64,000 nucleotides of DNA from Halanaerobium hydrogeniformans (GTDB lineage Bacteria > Bacillota > Halanaerobiia > Halanaerobiales > Halanaerobiaceae): the NCBI RefSeq assembly GCF_000166415.1, contig NC_014654.1, positions 1,860,001 through 1,924,000 of the forward strand. Direction: 5' to 3'. Under the pieces are notes generated by a model. That model saw only the letters and a program-made list of their open reading frames with translations. It was not told where the DNA came from and did no database searches. This document shows, piece after piece, positions 38,058-47,269 of this stretch. Numbering within the stretch: the stretch's first letter is position 1; the number at the start of each line of letters is the position of its first letter. Position numbers and translations under genes: made by a program.

Positions 38058-38112
38058 ATACCCCTATTGGGTATCTTTACTATAGTATAACACTCAACTT
38101 TAATTATGTCAA
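38058..38112 (-). promoter_or_regulatory. copA promoter with CsoR-type operator
   Basis: Minus strand TTGACA (38112-38107), exactly 17 bases, TATACT (38089-38084), followed by the inverted repeat ATACC-N7-GGTAT (38058-38074), here with arms extended to ATACCC/GGGTAT, overlapping the likely start of transcription. Position and sequence resemble CsoR operators of copper efflux operons. The whole element is nearly repeated at 53366-53420. The remaining 100 bp toward the GNAT gene show nothing else. Confidence 0.75.
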
Positions 38113-38219
38113 AAAAATTCTATCCCAAGTCATAACTCAGAATAGAATTAATTTTAAACAACTATTGATAAATTTAACGAATAGTAATTTCCCCAATATT
38201 TAAATTTATTAATCATGTA

Positions 38220-38717
38220 TTATAGCTTTTTTACCCACAGACCTCTTTCATAACCTTTTTTATGATCAGTCGCAACACAATTAAAACCGAGCCCTTGATA
38301 AAAATTAATAAGTTTTTTATTCTCTAATGAAGAATAGAGCTGTACAAATTGAGCATTCTTTTCATTTAATTTTTCAAGAGCCTTTTTAAATAATTTACTG
38401 CCTAAACCATGGTTTTGATAATCTGGAGCAACAGCAAATCTTTTCAATAAATATCTATGCTCTACAACTTCTTCTAAACGTAGTGAAGCAATTATCTTAT
38501 CATTATCAAGCATTATTAAAACAATATTTTTCTCAATATCTTCAGATATATCTTCAAGGCTCTCTTTAAGAGCAGAATTAACAACTTTTTGGTTTTTGTT
38601 TTTTGTTTTTCCGTAATCAGCAAAAGCTTTTTTCATAAGCTCATTTATTCCCTCAGCATCTTTTTGGGATGCAAGTCTACATGTATACTCTATTTTAGAA
38701 CTAAACTCAACTAACAA
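38220..38717 (-). CDS. GNAT family N-acetyltransferase
   Basis: 165 aa with a GNAT fold. The acetyl-CoA loop FAVAPDYQNHGLGSKLFKKA lies near residue 105-124, and the LINFYQGLGFN motif near the C-terminus. The gap after argF is 11 bases, so the two are cotranscribed under the Arg T-box. Short GNAT proteins serve as N-acetylglutamate synthases in some bacteria, which would fit arginine synthesis, but nothing in the sequence proves the substrate. The start chosen is TTG 38717, six bases after AGGGGTG; GTG 38726 lies within that site. Confidence 0.8.
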   Translation of the reverse strand: MLVEFSSKIEYTCRLASQKDAEGINELMKKAFADYGKTKNKNQKVVNSALKESLEDISEDIEKNIVLIMLDNDKIIASLRLEEVVEHRYLLKRFAVAPDYQNHGLGSKLFKKALEKLNEKNAQFVQLYSSLENKKLINFYQGLGFNCVATDHKKGYERGLWVKKL

Positions 38718-38728
38718 ATTAATCACCC

Positions 38729-39718
38729 CTAAATTGTTGCTGTCATAACAGCTTTTATTGTATGCATTCGATTTTCTGCCTGGTCAAAAACTTTAGAATA
38801 TTTACTTTCAAATACTTCATCACTAACTTCCATTTCTGTAATCCCAAATTCATCTAATATCTTCTGTCCATTTTCAGTCTCACTGTTATGATAAGCTGGT
38901 AAACAATGCAAAAGTATAACTTCATTGTTTCCAGTATTGTTGATCATATCCATATTAACTTGATAATCTTTTAAAAGTTCAATCCGTTCTGCAAACTTTT
39001 GCTCTTCTCCCATAGACACCCAGACATCAGTATATATAACATCGGCATTTTTTACTCCCTCAACCGGATCAGCTGTCAGTTCAATTTTAGAACCCGACTT
39101 TTCAGCTAGAGCCTCACATTCCGCAAGCAAATCTTTTTCAGGCCATAATTTCTCAGGAGCTACAACAGTATAATTAATTCCCATTATGGCAGAACCGACC
39201 ATTAAAGAATTAGCCATATTATTTCTTCCATCACCGGTATAGACAAGATTTATCCCTTTTAGTTTAGAAAAGTTTTCTTTGATAGTTAAAAAATCTGCTA
39301 AAATTTGTGTAGGATGAAAAAGATCTGTTAAACCATTCCAGACTGGAACTCCTGCATGCTCTCCTAAAATTTCTACGGTTTGATGCGAATATCCTCTGAA
39401 CTCTATCCCATCAAACATTCTGCCTAAAACTCTAGCAGTGTCAGCAACAGTTTCTTTTTTTCCTAATTGTATATCATTCTTACCCAGATATTCAGTACTT
39501 CCACCTTCATCTTTAGCTGCAACAGCAAATGCACAACGAGTTCTAGTAGATGGTTTCTCAAAAATCAAAGCAATATTTTTCCCGGTCAATAAATCACCTT
39601 TAATACCTGTCCTTTTTTTTGATTTAAGTTCTGCTGATAAAGTTAATAAATAATCAATTTCTTTTTGTGAATAATCTTTCAGCTTTAAAAAATTTCTCCC
39701 TTTTAGATTAAAAGCCAT
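38729..39718 (-). CDS. argF: Ornithine carbamoyltransferase
   Basis: 329 aa. Carbamoyl-phosphate motif STRTRCAFA (about 57-65), then [14 protein letters not shown] (about 137-150) and HCLPAYH (about 272-278, ornithine loop Cys). It makes citrulline from ornithine and carbamoyl phosphate in the arginine pathway; catabolic use cannot be excluded from sequence. Regulation by an upstream T-box with a proposed Arg specifier argues for a biosynthetic role. No other arg genes are adjacent apart from the GNAT. ATG 39718 follows AAGGAGGAG. Confidence 0.94.
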   Translation of the reverse strand: MAFNLKGRNFLKLKDYSQKEIDYLLTLSAELKSKKRTGIKGDLLTGKNIALIFEKPSTRTRCAFAVAAKDEGGSTEYLGKNDIQLGKKETVADTARVLGRMFDGIEFRGYSHQTVEILGEHAGVPVWNGLTDLFHPTQILADFLTIKENFSKLKGINLVYTGDGRNNMANSLMVGSAIMGINYTVVAPEKLWPEKDLLAECEALAEKSGSKIELTADPVEGVKNADVIYTDVWVSMGEEQKFAERIELLKDYQVNMDMINNTGNNEVILLHCLPAYHNSETENGQKILDEFGITEMEVSDEVFESKYSKVFDQAENRMHTIKAVMTATI

Positions 39719-39777
39719 AATTATCTCCTCCTTAAATTCTCACGGCTAAAAACTCTGCAAATTTTGCAATAAAACTA

Positions 39778-40015
39778 AAAAACCCCGCTCTCCTATTTAT
39801 AAGAGACGAGGAATTACCCGTGTTACCACTCTAGTTGTCAGCATAAACTTAAGAACTGACCACTCAAAATTTAACGCCATTTAGCGTCTCTTCCTACTTA
39901 TTTCAGAAGAGATCCTCCAGGTGCGTTTCAAAATGAATTTTAGACCGAACTCACAGCTACTTCGGCTTGCTTTACTAAAAATACAAATTTACTTTCCTTT
40001 CCCAGGATATAATAT
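39778..40015 (-). ncRNA. T-box riboswitch, proposed tRNA-Arg specific, upstream of argF
   Basis: The minus-strand T-box sequence AGAGTGGTAACACGGG (39834-39819) is followed by a terminator stem CCTCG-CTCTT / GGAGAG-CGGGG and TTTTTT (39814-39778). Upstream are AGTA-type motifs and a stem I region. The triplet CGC (39925-39923), in the context GAAA-CGC-ACC, is the best specifier candidate and codes Arg. The TGGT core pairs with a tRNA ending ACCA, as does the tRNA-Arg at 52.3 kb. Uncharged tRNA-Arg would favour read-through into argF. The specifier is assigned by eye. Confidence 0.85.
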
Positions 40016-40028
40016 ATTATTTTTTATA

Positions 40029-40057
40029 ATTATATATATTTTTTTAAAAAATTGCAA
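40029..40057 (-). promoter_or_regulatory. Promoter of the T-box-argF-GNAT unit
   Basis: Minus strand TTGCAA (40057-40052), 17 bases, TATAAT (40034-40029), immediately upstream of the T-box leader. Confidence 0.7.
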
Positions 40058-40092
40058 GTTTATTAAAAAAGTAAAAATATTCTGACAATAAT

Positions 40093-41454
40093 CTAAACCT
40101 CGATATTTTTCCATTTTCCTTTTTTAAATCGGATTAAAACATAGCTACCCCTAACAGACCAATCAACAACCATAGCAAGCCATCCACCTGCAAGACCAAG
40201 TCCAAATCTATGTACTAATAAATAACCTAAAAATAGTCTAAAAACCCAACTAGACAAAGCTGTACTATAAAAAACAGCTTTTGTATCTCCAGCTCCTCTT
40301 AAAGCACCTGCAAAAATAAAATGAGTTCCCATTTGCAGCTGAGAAAAAGCTATTATTCTCAAATTTAATGCACCCATAGCAATAATATCTGGGTTATCAG
40401 TGTAAAGTTTAATCAAAAATTCGGGGAATATTAAAAATATTAAAGCCATAAAACCCATAATTAACGAACCAATTTTCCAGGCTTCATAACTGCCTTTTTC
40501 TGCACCAGAAAAATTATTTGCTCCAATATTCTGACCCACAATTGTTGTTGCAGCCACTGCAATTCCAAAGCCAGGCATATAAGAAATAGATTCTGCATTT
40601 ATTGCTATTTGATGTGCAGCATAGGCAGTAGTCCCTAAAGCTGCAATAATACGAACAAATAACAATTGAGCCATTCGCCTGACTGATTCTTCCAATGCAG
40701 TAGGTACCCCGACCCTAAGAATCCTTTTAATCAATGTTAATTTGATTTTAAAGAAATTTTTAAAATTCATTTTTAAAACACTATAATTTGAAAAAGACAG
40801 GGCTAATAAAACAATCCCTCCAAAAGAACGTGATATAGTTGTTGCTAAAGCAGCTCCATTCACACCTAGTTCTGGAAACCCAAAATTCCCAAATATTAAA
40901 AGATAGTTCAAAATTATATTGAGAAGATTTACAACGATATTTACCTTCATTGGAATTTTGGTTTCTCCAGCACCTCTAAGAGCAGCAGTTACTATAAATG
41001 CGAGCACCATAAATACAAACCCAGGAGTCATTATTCTAAGATATGAACTTCCAAGTTCTATAACTTCTGCGTCCCCTCCCATAAAAGCTAATAAATATGG
41101 GGCGGAAAAATAAAATAAAATTGCAGCAACAATACTAAATAGAATTGACATAAGTATCGACTGCTGTAAAACTAAAGCTGCATCTTTATTATTATCTGAA
41201 CCAATGAATCTGGAAACCAAAGCAGTTGTTCCAACACTTAATGCAGAAGCAAAAGCAGCCGTAAAGAAAACAGGCTGCATAGTTAAACCAATTGCTGTTA
41301 CAGCTGCTGCTCCTAAACGGCCAACCATCATCATATCAACTATGTGGGTGATAGTAGCTAAAAACTGTTCTGCAATTACAGGCCAGGCCAGCTTTAATAT
41401 CACTTTTTTTGTAGAACTAGCTTCAGTTATAATTGCTTTGTTTTCTTTCCCCAC
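40093..41454 (-). CDS. MATE family multidrug efflux transporter
   Basis: 453 aa, twelve predicted membrane helices in two similar halves, each starting with a segment like LAWPVIAEQFLATITHIVDMMMVGRLG or VGVPTALEESVRRMAQLLFVRIIAALGT (shortened here to their opening residues). Members export cationic drugs with Na+ or H+. The substrate is not predictable. The start GTG 41454 has GGGAGGG seven bases upstream. The gene follows an unusual structured 89-bp gap after rseC. Confidence 0.9.
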   Translation of the reverse strand: MGKENKAIITEASSTKKVILKLAWPVIAEQFLATITHIVDMMMVGRLGAAAVTAIGLTMQPVFFTAAFASALSVGTTALVSRFIGSDNNKDAALVLQQSILMSILFSIVAAILFYFSAPYLLAFMGGDAEVIELGSSYLRIMTPGFVFMVLAFIVTAALRGAGETKIPMKVNIVVNLLNIILNYLLIFGNFGFPELGVNGAALATTISRSFGGIVLLALSFSNYSVLKMNFKNFFKIKLTLIKRILRVGVPTALEESVRRMAQLLFVRIIAALGTTAYAAHQIAINAESISYMPGFGIAVAATTIVGQNIGANNFSGAEKGSYEAWKIGSLIMGFMALIFLIFPEFLIKLYTDNPDIIAMGALNLRIIAFSQLQMGTHFIFAGALRGAGDTKAVFYSTALSSWVFRLFLGYLLVHRFGLGLAGGWLAMVVDWSVRGSYVLIRFKKGKWKNIEV

Positions 41455-41543
41455 CTATTGACCCTCCCGGGGCAAGCCCACAAGAATTCGTGTCCCGTAA
41501 GAAATACGGCTCACTCGTTAGCTTATCTTTTTAATTAAGAACC
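41455..41543 (-). other. Structured, GC-richer leader before the MATE gene
   Basis: Minus-strand gap with three small hairpins in about 50 bases: CCGTA-TTTCT-TACGG, CACGAATTCTTGTG, and GGGC-TTG-CCC, the last directly before the GGGAGGG ribosome binding site. G+C content is clearly above the surrounding intergenic DNA. No known riboswitch was recognised. Confidence 0.4.
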
Positions 41544-42002
41544 TTAATTTTCACAAAAAACTTCAGCATTATTTACTACCCTAATGATTTCTGGATGAAA
41601 ATAACTTTTTGCCCCTGCCTTTTTATCAAAATACTTCAAAAAAGCAAAAGATAATAAAAAACCTACTACTGAACCTATAATACCAGCTATTTCATCTGCC
41701 AGAGCAAAAACTGCCAATAAATAGCTACCAGCAAAATAACCAGCTATTATAGCTACTAATGGAAATAAATATACCAAAAAAGCTGAAAACAATACAGGTT
41801 TTGCTCCCATCTCAAGTTCTACCATACTGCCAACTTCAGCATCTATAGGATCATTAACCAAAACATCCATTTCATCCACTTCATGGCTCTGATCAGCTCC
41901 AAGCATACATTTTTCATCACATTTATTGCAGGCAGAGCTCCTTACAATTCTAACTAAACTCTGTCCATTTTTTTTATCAATAACTTGAGCCATTTCTTTC
42001 AT
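41544..42002 (-). CDS. RseC/SoxR-reducing-system family protein
   Basis: 152 aa from ATG 42002 (GAGGTG upstream; an in-frame GTG at 42011 overlaps it). The N-terminal part holds a cysteine cluster SACNKCDEKCMLG (about 23-35), followed by two membrane helices (about 77-95 and 105-125) and a short cytoplasmic tail, the layout of RseC. In other bacteria relatives help reduce SoxR or accompany the Rnf complex. No rnf gene is in view, so the role is open. It is 15 bases after leuS. Confidence 0.82.
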   Translation of the reverse strand: MKEMAQVIDKKNGQSLVRIVRSSACNKCDEKCMLGADQSHEVDEMDVLVNDPIDAEVGSMVELEMGAKPVLFSAFLVYLFPLVAIIAGYFAGSYLLAVFALADEIAGIIGSVVGFLLSFAFLKYFDKKAGAKSYFHPEIIRVVNNAEVFCEN

Positions 42003-42017
42003 GATTTTCACCTCAAT

Positions 42018-44513
42018 TTATTTAATTACAAGGTTAACTAATTTTGAAGGCACATAAATAGTTTTTACTAATTCATTACCTTCTAAATATGATTTAACTT
42101 TTTCTTCTTTCATAACCTTTTCTTTTACCTCTGATTCTGATATATCAGCATCTACATTTATTTTTTCTCTTACTTTACCATTTATTTGTATTACTATTGT
42201 AATTTCATCTTTTTCAAGTGCTGCTTCATTATACTCAGGCCAACTACCTTTATGAATACTTTCTTCATAACCAATTTTTTCCCACAATTCCTCACTTAAA
42301 AATGGAGCAAAGGGTGCTAATAATAAAAGTGTGTTTTCAGCAGCTGCTCTTAATAGAGAACTATTTATCTCTGCATTATCACGATCATTTAAATATGAAT
42401 ATACTTCGTTAGTTAATTCCATTATCGCACTAATTGCAGTATTAAAGTTGAGTCTTTCACCAATATCTTCACTTACTTTTTTGATGCTACTGTGCATAAT
42501 CCTATATAATTTTTTAGCTTCTTTATCAAGTTCATCAGCTATAACTTCGCCTTCACCACTTCTTATTATTTCAATATTTTCTGTAATATATCTCCAGACA
42601 CGATTTAAAAAGCGATTAGCACCTTCCACACCTTTATTGCTCCATTCAAGATCTTTTTCAGGAGGAGAAGCAAAAAGAATGAAAAGTCGAGCTGTGTCTG
42701 CACCATATTCTTCTAATATATCTTTGGGATCAACTACATTACCCTTAGATTTAGACATCTTAGCTCCATCTTTCAACACCATACCCTGAGCTAGCCAGTT
42801 TGTAAATGGCTCAACAGCTTCTGCCATCCCCATATCGTGAACTACTTTAGTAAAAAATCTCGAATATAAAAGATGTAAAATAGCATGTTCTATTCCACCA
42901 ATATATTGATCAACCGGAAACCATTTATCTGCTTTTGCTTTAGAAAATGCTTTATGCTCATTATTAGCATCAGTGTAGCGGAGAAAATACCAGGAAGAGT
43001 CAACAAATGTATCCATGGTATCTGTTTCTCTTTTCGCAGCCCCACCACATTGAGGGCAAGTGGTATTAACAAATTCATCTACTTTTTTTAATGGTGATTC
43101 TCCACTGGGAGAAAACTCAACATCATGTGGTAATTCTACAGGCAAATCTTCTTCTGGAACAGCTACCGCACCACAATCATCACAATAAACTATTGGGATA
43201 GGTGCACCCCAATAACGCTGTCTGGATATTAACCAGTCACGTAATCTATAATTTGTTTCTAATTTAGCAAAACCTGCTTTTGAAAAATCTTCTGCCATTT
43301 TATTAAATGCCTCATCTACACTTAAACCATTATATTTATCAGAATTAATTAAATAGCCATCATCAGCATAGGCTTCTTCCATTTCAGATCCTTTAAACTT
43401 CTCTTCTTCATCTTCAGGCTGAATAACTGCTTTAATAGGAATATCATATTTTTTAGCAAAATCAAAATCGCGCTGATCATGAGCAGGTACAGCCATAATT
43501 GCCCCTGTTCCATAACTCATCAAAACATAATTTGCTATATAGATTGGTATTTCTTTTTCATTTACCGGATTTATTGCATATGCTCCAGTGAATATTCCCA
43601 GTTTTTCAGTTTCAGCTGAAGTTCTTTCTTCTTCTTTTTGCTTTTTAACTTTAGCTATAAAATCTTTTATCTCTTGCTCTTTGTCTGTCCCCTCAGTTAA
43701 ATCACTAACCAGTGGATGTTCGGGAGCAAGCACCATGTAAGTTGCACCATAAAGAGTGTCTGGTCTGGTTGTAAACACTTCTAAATGTTCGTTTAAATCT
43801 TTTAGAGGGAAGTTTATTCTTGTTCCTTCACTACGGCCGATCCAATTTTTCTGCATTGTTTTTACTTTTTCTGGCCAGTTATCAAGCTCTTTAAAATCAT
43901 CTAAAAGCCTATCTGCATAATCTGTTATTTTTAAAAACCACTGTTCAAGCTCTCTTGGTTCAACTTCAGTACCACATCTTTCACAACCTTCATTAACAAC
44001 CTGTTCATTTGCTAATACGGTTTCACAACTTGGACACCAGTTAACTGTTGATTCTTTTCTATATGCTAAATCCCTTTCAAACATTTTAGCAAAAAACCAC
44101 TGTGTCCATTTGTAGTAGTCTTTTGAAGCTGTAGTTACTTCTCTGTCCCAGTCATAACTTAAACCCATTGCTTTCATTTGTTCTTTCATATGGGCAATAT
44201 TTTGCCAGGTCCATTCTTTTGGATGAATGTTTCCATGTTTTATTGCAGCATTTTCTGCCGGCAAACCAAAAGCATCCCAACCCATCGGATGAAGAACATT
44301 ATAGCCTTCCATCCTTTTATATCTTGCCACTACATCACCAATAGAATATACTCTTACATGTCCCATATGTAAATTGCCTGATGGATAAGGAAACATTTCT
44401 AAAACATAATAGTTTTCCTTATCTGGATCTGTTCCAGTTTTATCTAAATTTGATTTTTCCCATCTGCTTAACCATTTTTCTTCTACTTTATGAAACGGAT
44501 AATAATCCTGCAA
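42018..44513 (-). CDS. leuS: Leucyl-tRNA synthetase
   Basis: 831 aa class I synthetase. The HIGH-type motif appears as HMGH (residues 49-52 in FPYPSGNLHMGHVRVY). The editing domain lies around residues 230-420 (TTRPDTLYGATYMVLAPEH), the KMSKS motif near 583, and the anticodon domain is C-terminal. The zinc-finger-like CPSCETV...CERCG pair near 160-180 is present. The start is TTG 44513 with AAGGAGTG nine bases upstream. No leucine T-box fits in the 29 bp between rsfS and leuS, so it shares the nadD-yqeK-rsfS transcript. Confidence 0.97.
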   Translation of the reverse strand: MQDYYPFHKVEEKWLSRWEKSNLDKTGTDPDKENYYVLEMFPYPSGNLHMGHVRVYSIGDVVARYKRMEGYNVLHPMGWDAFGLPAENAAIKHGNIHPKEWTWQNIAHMKEQMKAMGLSYDWDREVTTASKDYYKWTQWFFAKMFERDLAYRKESTVNWCPSCETVLANEQVVNEGCERCGTEVEPRELEQWFLKITDYADRLLDDFKELDNWPEKVKTMQKNWIGRSEGTRINFPLKDLNEHLEVFTTRPDTLYGATYMVLAPEHPLVSDLTEGTDKEQEIKDFIAKVKKQKEEERTSAETEKLGIFTGAYAINPVNEKEIPIYIANYVLMSYGTGAIMAVPAHDQRDFDFAKKYDIPIKAVIQPEDEEEKFKGSEMEEAYADDGYLINSDKYNGLSVDEAFNKMAEDFSKAGFAKLETNYRLRDWLISRQRYWGAPIPIVYCDDCGAVAVPEEDLPVELPHDVEFSPSGESPLKKVDEFVNTTCPQCGGAAKRETDTMDTFVDSSWYFLRYTDANNEHKAFSKAKADKWFPVDQYIGGIEHAILHLLYSRFFTKVVHDMGMAEAVEPFTNWLAQGMVLKDGAKMSKSKGNVVDPKDILEEYGADTARLFILFASPPEKDLEWSNKGVEGANRFLNRVWRYITENIEIIRSGEGEVIADELDKEAKKLYRIMHSSIKKVSEDIGERLNFNTAISAIMELTNEVYSYLNDRDNAEINSSLLRAAAENTLLLLAPFAPFLSEELWEKIGYEESIHKGSWPEYNEAALEKDEITIVIQINGKVREKINVDADISESEVKEKVMKEEKVKSYLEGNELVKTIYVPSKLVNLVIK

Positions 44514-44542
44514 AGATATTCACTCCTTTTTTATATGATTAC

Positions 44543-44899
44543 TTACTTTTCTTCTCTTAATATTTTTTCAGCATCTGCCCAAAGTCTTTCTAAATCATAA
44601 TATTCTCTTTCCCTTTTTTGAAAAATATGGATTATAACGTCTGAATAATCCATTAGCACCCAGTGAGCATCATCAAGACCCGCAATTTTTTTGGGCTCAA
44701 TACCTTTTTTGGATAGTTCTTCATCAATTGCTCTAGCAACAGCTTTAACCTGCTTATCAGAATTAGCACTGCAAATCACAAAATAATCTGCAATAACAGT
44801 TAATCCCTCAACATTCAAAATATCAATATCTTCTGCTTTTTTATCATCTGCTGCCTGAGCAGCGATTACTGCAATATCTTTTATAGTTATTTCTGACAT
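44543..44899 (-). CDS. rsfS: Ribosomal silencing factor RsfS
   Basis: 118 aa, usual length. Conserved pieces VIADYFVICSANSDKQVKAVA (opening residues VIADYFVICS near 30), WVLMDYSDVIIHIF and FYDLERLWADA-type YYDLERLWADA. It binds L14 and prevents 30S-50S joining under starvation. It follows the LCP-family gene and yqeK in the order nadD-yqeK-LCP-rsfS. Confidence 0.95.
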   Translation of the reverse strand: MSEITIKDIAVIAAQAADDKKAEDIDILNVEGLTVIADYFVICSANSDKQVKAVARAIDEELSKKGIEPKKIAGLDDAHWVLMDYSDVIIHIFQKREREYYDLERLWADAEKILREEK

Positions 44900-44914
44900 T
44901 TAATAATTCCTCCT

Positions 44915-46072
44915 CTAATGGGGTAGTTCATAGTCATGACCTAAAATAATCTCTAAATTTTTAGCTCCTGAGTCCTCTTCTGAAAACTTTTTTTCAGCAT
45001 TAAGAAGTTCAGCTACTTTTTTTGCTGTACTTTCATCATCTTCATTAAAATATATAATTAATGAATTTTCATAATTAAAATGGTCAGCATTACCTATACG
45101 ATCAATTTGAAAACCGTATTTTCTTAATAAACTAGCAGTATTTGAAGCTATACCATAACCTCCCTGACCATTTAGAATTTTCAGCTTATAATTACTATTA
45201 TTGATATAAGATTTATTTCTAACCAGGTTTTCAATCATCACCTGACTTTTCTCCATATCAGCTAACCAATAACTGATTCCAGCAATATAACGTGCTTCTC
45301 CTGGTAAGGTTCTAATCTCAATATTATTTAAATCCATATCTTTTGCTGTTGACAAAAATGGACTAATATCTCTTATAGGTATGTCGGTATCTATCGATCT
45401 ATTAATTTCTCTAAAAATACCCGGTAAACTAGTTACTGTTGAAGGAGAAACAACTTTTTCAATTACTGCATCAATAAATTTTTGCTGTCTTTCTATTCTG
45501 CCGATATCGCCACTTTGATCACGATAACGGACATATTTCAAAGCTTCTTCACCACTTAAATGCTGTTTGCCCTGACTTATATTAATATACAGGTCACCAG
45601 CTCTATCTACATAATTTAAATCTTTTTCAACATCAATTTCAATCCCGCCAAGCCTATCAATTATATTCTCAAAACCTTTAAAATCAGATGCTAAATAATA
45701 ATCAATATTTATATCCAATAATTCTTCTACTGTTTCTTTTGTTAAATCTATACCACCTCTGGCAAAAGAGGTGTTAAGTTTGGTAAAATTTTTGCCTTCT
45801 ATGTTAATATATGTATCCCTTGGCAAAAATATTACCCCTGCTTCATTAGTGTCTACATCAATGCTTATCAAAATAATTGTATCTGCCCTTGAAGCACCAC
45901 CATTAATATCAGAATCATAACCTACAGCTAAAATATTAACTTTATTGTCTTCAAAAGGGCCATCTGTAATTTGACTTAGTTCATCATTCCAGATATAAGC
46001 AACAGAGATACCAATTATAAGCATAAATATGATTAAAGATATATATTTCCAGTCTGTCAATTTTTCTAACAT
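44915..46072 (-). CDS. LytR-CpsA-Psr (LCP) family protein
   Basis: 385 aa. One N-terminal membrane helix (about 11-27) is followed by an LCP catalytic domain with NILAVGYDSD, SRADTIILISID (about 80-91), FLPRDTYI (arginine, about 101) and GDIGRIERQQKFI (about 187-199), then a C-terminal LytR_C domain (about 290-375: LKILNGQGGYGIASNTASLL). Family members attach anionic polymers to peptidoglycan outside the membrane. In a diderm host the acceptor may differ. The start overlaps the yqeK stop by 3 bases. Confidence 0.92.
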   Translation of the reverse strand: MLEKLTDWKYISLIIFMLIIGISVAYIWNDELSQITDGPFEDNKVNILAVGYDSDINGGASRADTIILISIDVDTNEAGVIFLPRDTYINIEGKNFTKLNTSFARGGIDLTKETVEELLDINIDYYLASDFKGFENIIDRLGGIEIDVEKDLNYVDRAGDLYINISQGKQHLSGEEALKYVRYRDQSGDIGRIERQQKFIDAVIEKVVSPSTVTSLPGIFREINRSIDTDIPIRDISPFLSTAKDMDLNNIEIRTLPGEARYIAGISYWLADMEKSQVMIENLVRNKSYINNSNYKLKILNGQGGYGIASNTASLLRKYGFQIDRIGNADHFNYENSLIIYFNEDDESTAKKVAELLNAEKKFSEEDSGAKNLEIILGHDYELPH

Positions 46073-46662
46073 TAATTATCACTTCTCTTTAACAAGAATT
46101 TATTTCGCAATTCATTAGTGTATGGATGAACAGGGTTGTCAAGTTCTAGCTGATATAAAATACTGTAATGAGATATTAAATAAATACCTCTATCTAAGTC
46201 AGCTTTAATTACCTTTCGGATTTTATCTAAACCTTTAAATTTGCGATCTTCTTCAACAAAATCAGCAGCATAAATAATTTGAGCAATTATACCCATGTTC
46301 GGATGACCTAAAGTATGATACCTTATAGCCTCAAGAATTTCATAATTTTTTATATTAAACTCAATTTTTGCAAATTCTGCTCCCGCTGGGGCATGCAAAA
46401 CTGCTGAAATAGACCATTCCAGCTTGTTAATTTCCCATTTTGTATCTTTAAGCAAATCCTCAATTTCATCTTTACTAAATGATTTAGCTATATCATGTAA
46501 ATAAGCTGCAGTTTTTACCTTGTCTAAATCAGCTCCATGAATTTCTGCTAATTCTACCGCAGCTTTAACAACTTTTTGAGTATGATTAAATCGTTCTGAA
46601 TTTAAATAATTCTTCATCTCAGCAAGTTCGATATTTTCCTCAAAAAAATTTATATTATCCAT
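46072..46662 (-). CDS. yqeK: HD-domain hydrolase YqeK (diadenosine tetraphosphatase)
   Basis: 196 aa from ATG 46662. HD motifs FNHTQKV, LHDIAKS (His-Asp pair near residue 55-60) and HTLGHPNMG, followed by YAADFVEEDRKF, match YqeK, a symmetrical Ap4A hydrolase. Starts at 46665 or 46662 lie just after AGGTGA, which also contains the nadD stop. A longer frame inside nadD is rejected. Translation is coupled to nadD. Confidence 0.92.
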   Translation of the reverse strand: MDNINFFEENIELAEMKNYLNSERFNHTQKVVKAAVELAEIHGADLDKVKTAAYLHDIAKSFSKDEIEDLLKDTKWEINKLEWSISAVLHAPAGAEFAKIEFNIKNYEILEAIRYHTLGHPNMGIIAQIIYAADFVEEDRKFKGLDKIRKVIKADLDRGIYLISHYSILYQLELDNPVHPYTNELRNKFLLKRSDN

Positions 46663-46666
46663 CATA

Positions 46667-47269
46667 TCACCTGTACAAATCTTTACGATAAATATAGTCA
46701 ACAACATTGTCGTGACTTAAATATTTAATCGAATTATTTTCTTTAACTTGATTTCTTATAAAAGATGAAGAAAGATCTATGCTTATGCCCTGATAAAGCC
46801 TGATATTATCTAAATATGCCTGGTATTTACTCTTTTGTAAAATTTTATTAAGTTCATAACCGGGCCGTTTGAAAACAATAAATTTACCCCTTGATAATAA
46901 GTAATCAGGTTTATGCCAGTCAAAAATATCTGCCAGAGAATCAGCTCCAATAATAAAAAAAACTTTCTCGGCATTAATATTGGGAACAAATTCTTTTAAA
47001 GTTCTAGCAGTATATGAATAACCTTCTGACTTAATTTCCCAATCGGAAACCTCAAAAAAAGGATTATCCGCGACTGCAAGTTCAACCATTTTAAGTCTAT
47101 CTTTATCAGAACTAACACATTGTTCTCTTTTATGAGGAGGTCTACCAGCAGGCATAAAAATAATTTTATCAAGCTCAAAATAATTTTTGATCTGTTCAGA
47201 CAAAATTAAATGCCCTAAATGGGGAGGATCAAAAGTTCCTCCAAAGATTGCTACTTTATTATTTGACAT
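46667..47269 (-). CDS. nadD: Nicotinate-nucleotide adenylyltransferase
   Basis: 200 aa. The nucleotidyltransferase signature GGTFDPPHLGHL is near residue 10-21, followed by MPAGRPPHK, FIIGADSL and the C-terminal ISSSFIR-type SIDLSSSFIRNQV. It makes deamido-NAD from nicotinate mononucleotide. ATG 47269 follows GAGGTG; an in-frame GTG at 47278 lies within that site. It is the first gene of the minus-strand nadD-yqeK-LCP-rsfS-leuS run and is divergent from the gamma carbonic anhydrase gene. Confidence 0.95.
   Translation of the reverse strand: MSNNKVAIFGGTFDPPHLGHLILSEQIKNYFELDKIIFMPAGRPPHKREQCVSSDKDRLKMVELAVADNPFFEVSDWEIKSEGYSYTARTLKEFVPNINAEKVFFIIGADSLADIFDWHKPDYLLSRGKFIVFKRPGYELNKILQKSKYQAYLDNIRLYQGISIDLSSSFIRNQVKENNSIKYLSHDNVVDYIYRKDLYR

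Noticed and set aside
41461-41520. Guanidine-II (mini-ykkC) riboswitch before the MATE gene
   Set aside because: ACGG and ACGA occur, but not as loops closed by pairing stems, so the class signature is not met.
42885-43091. Small frames on either strand inside leuS and similar frames in other genes
   Set aside because: They lack ribosome binding sites and family signatures and are covered by clearly conserved genes in another frame.
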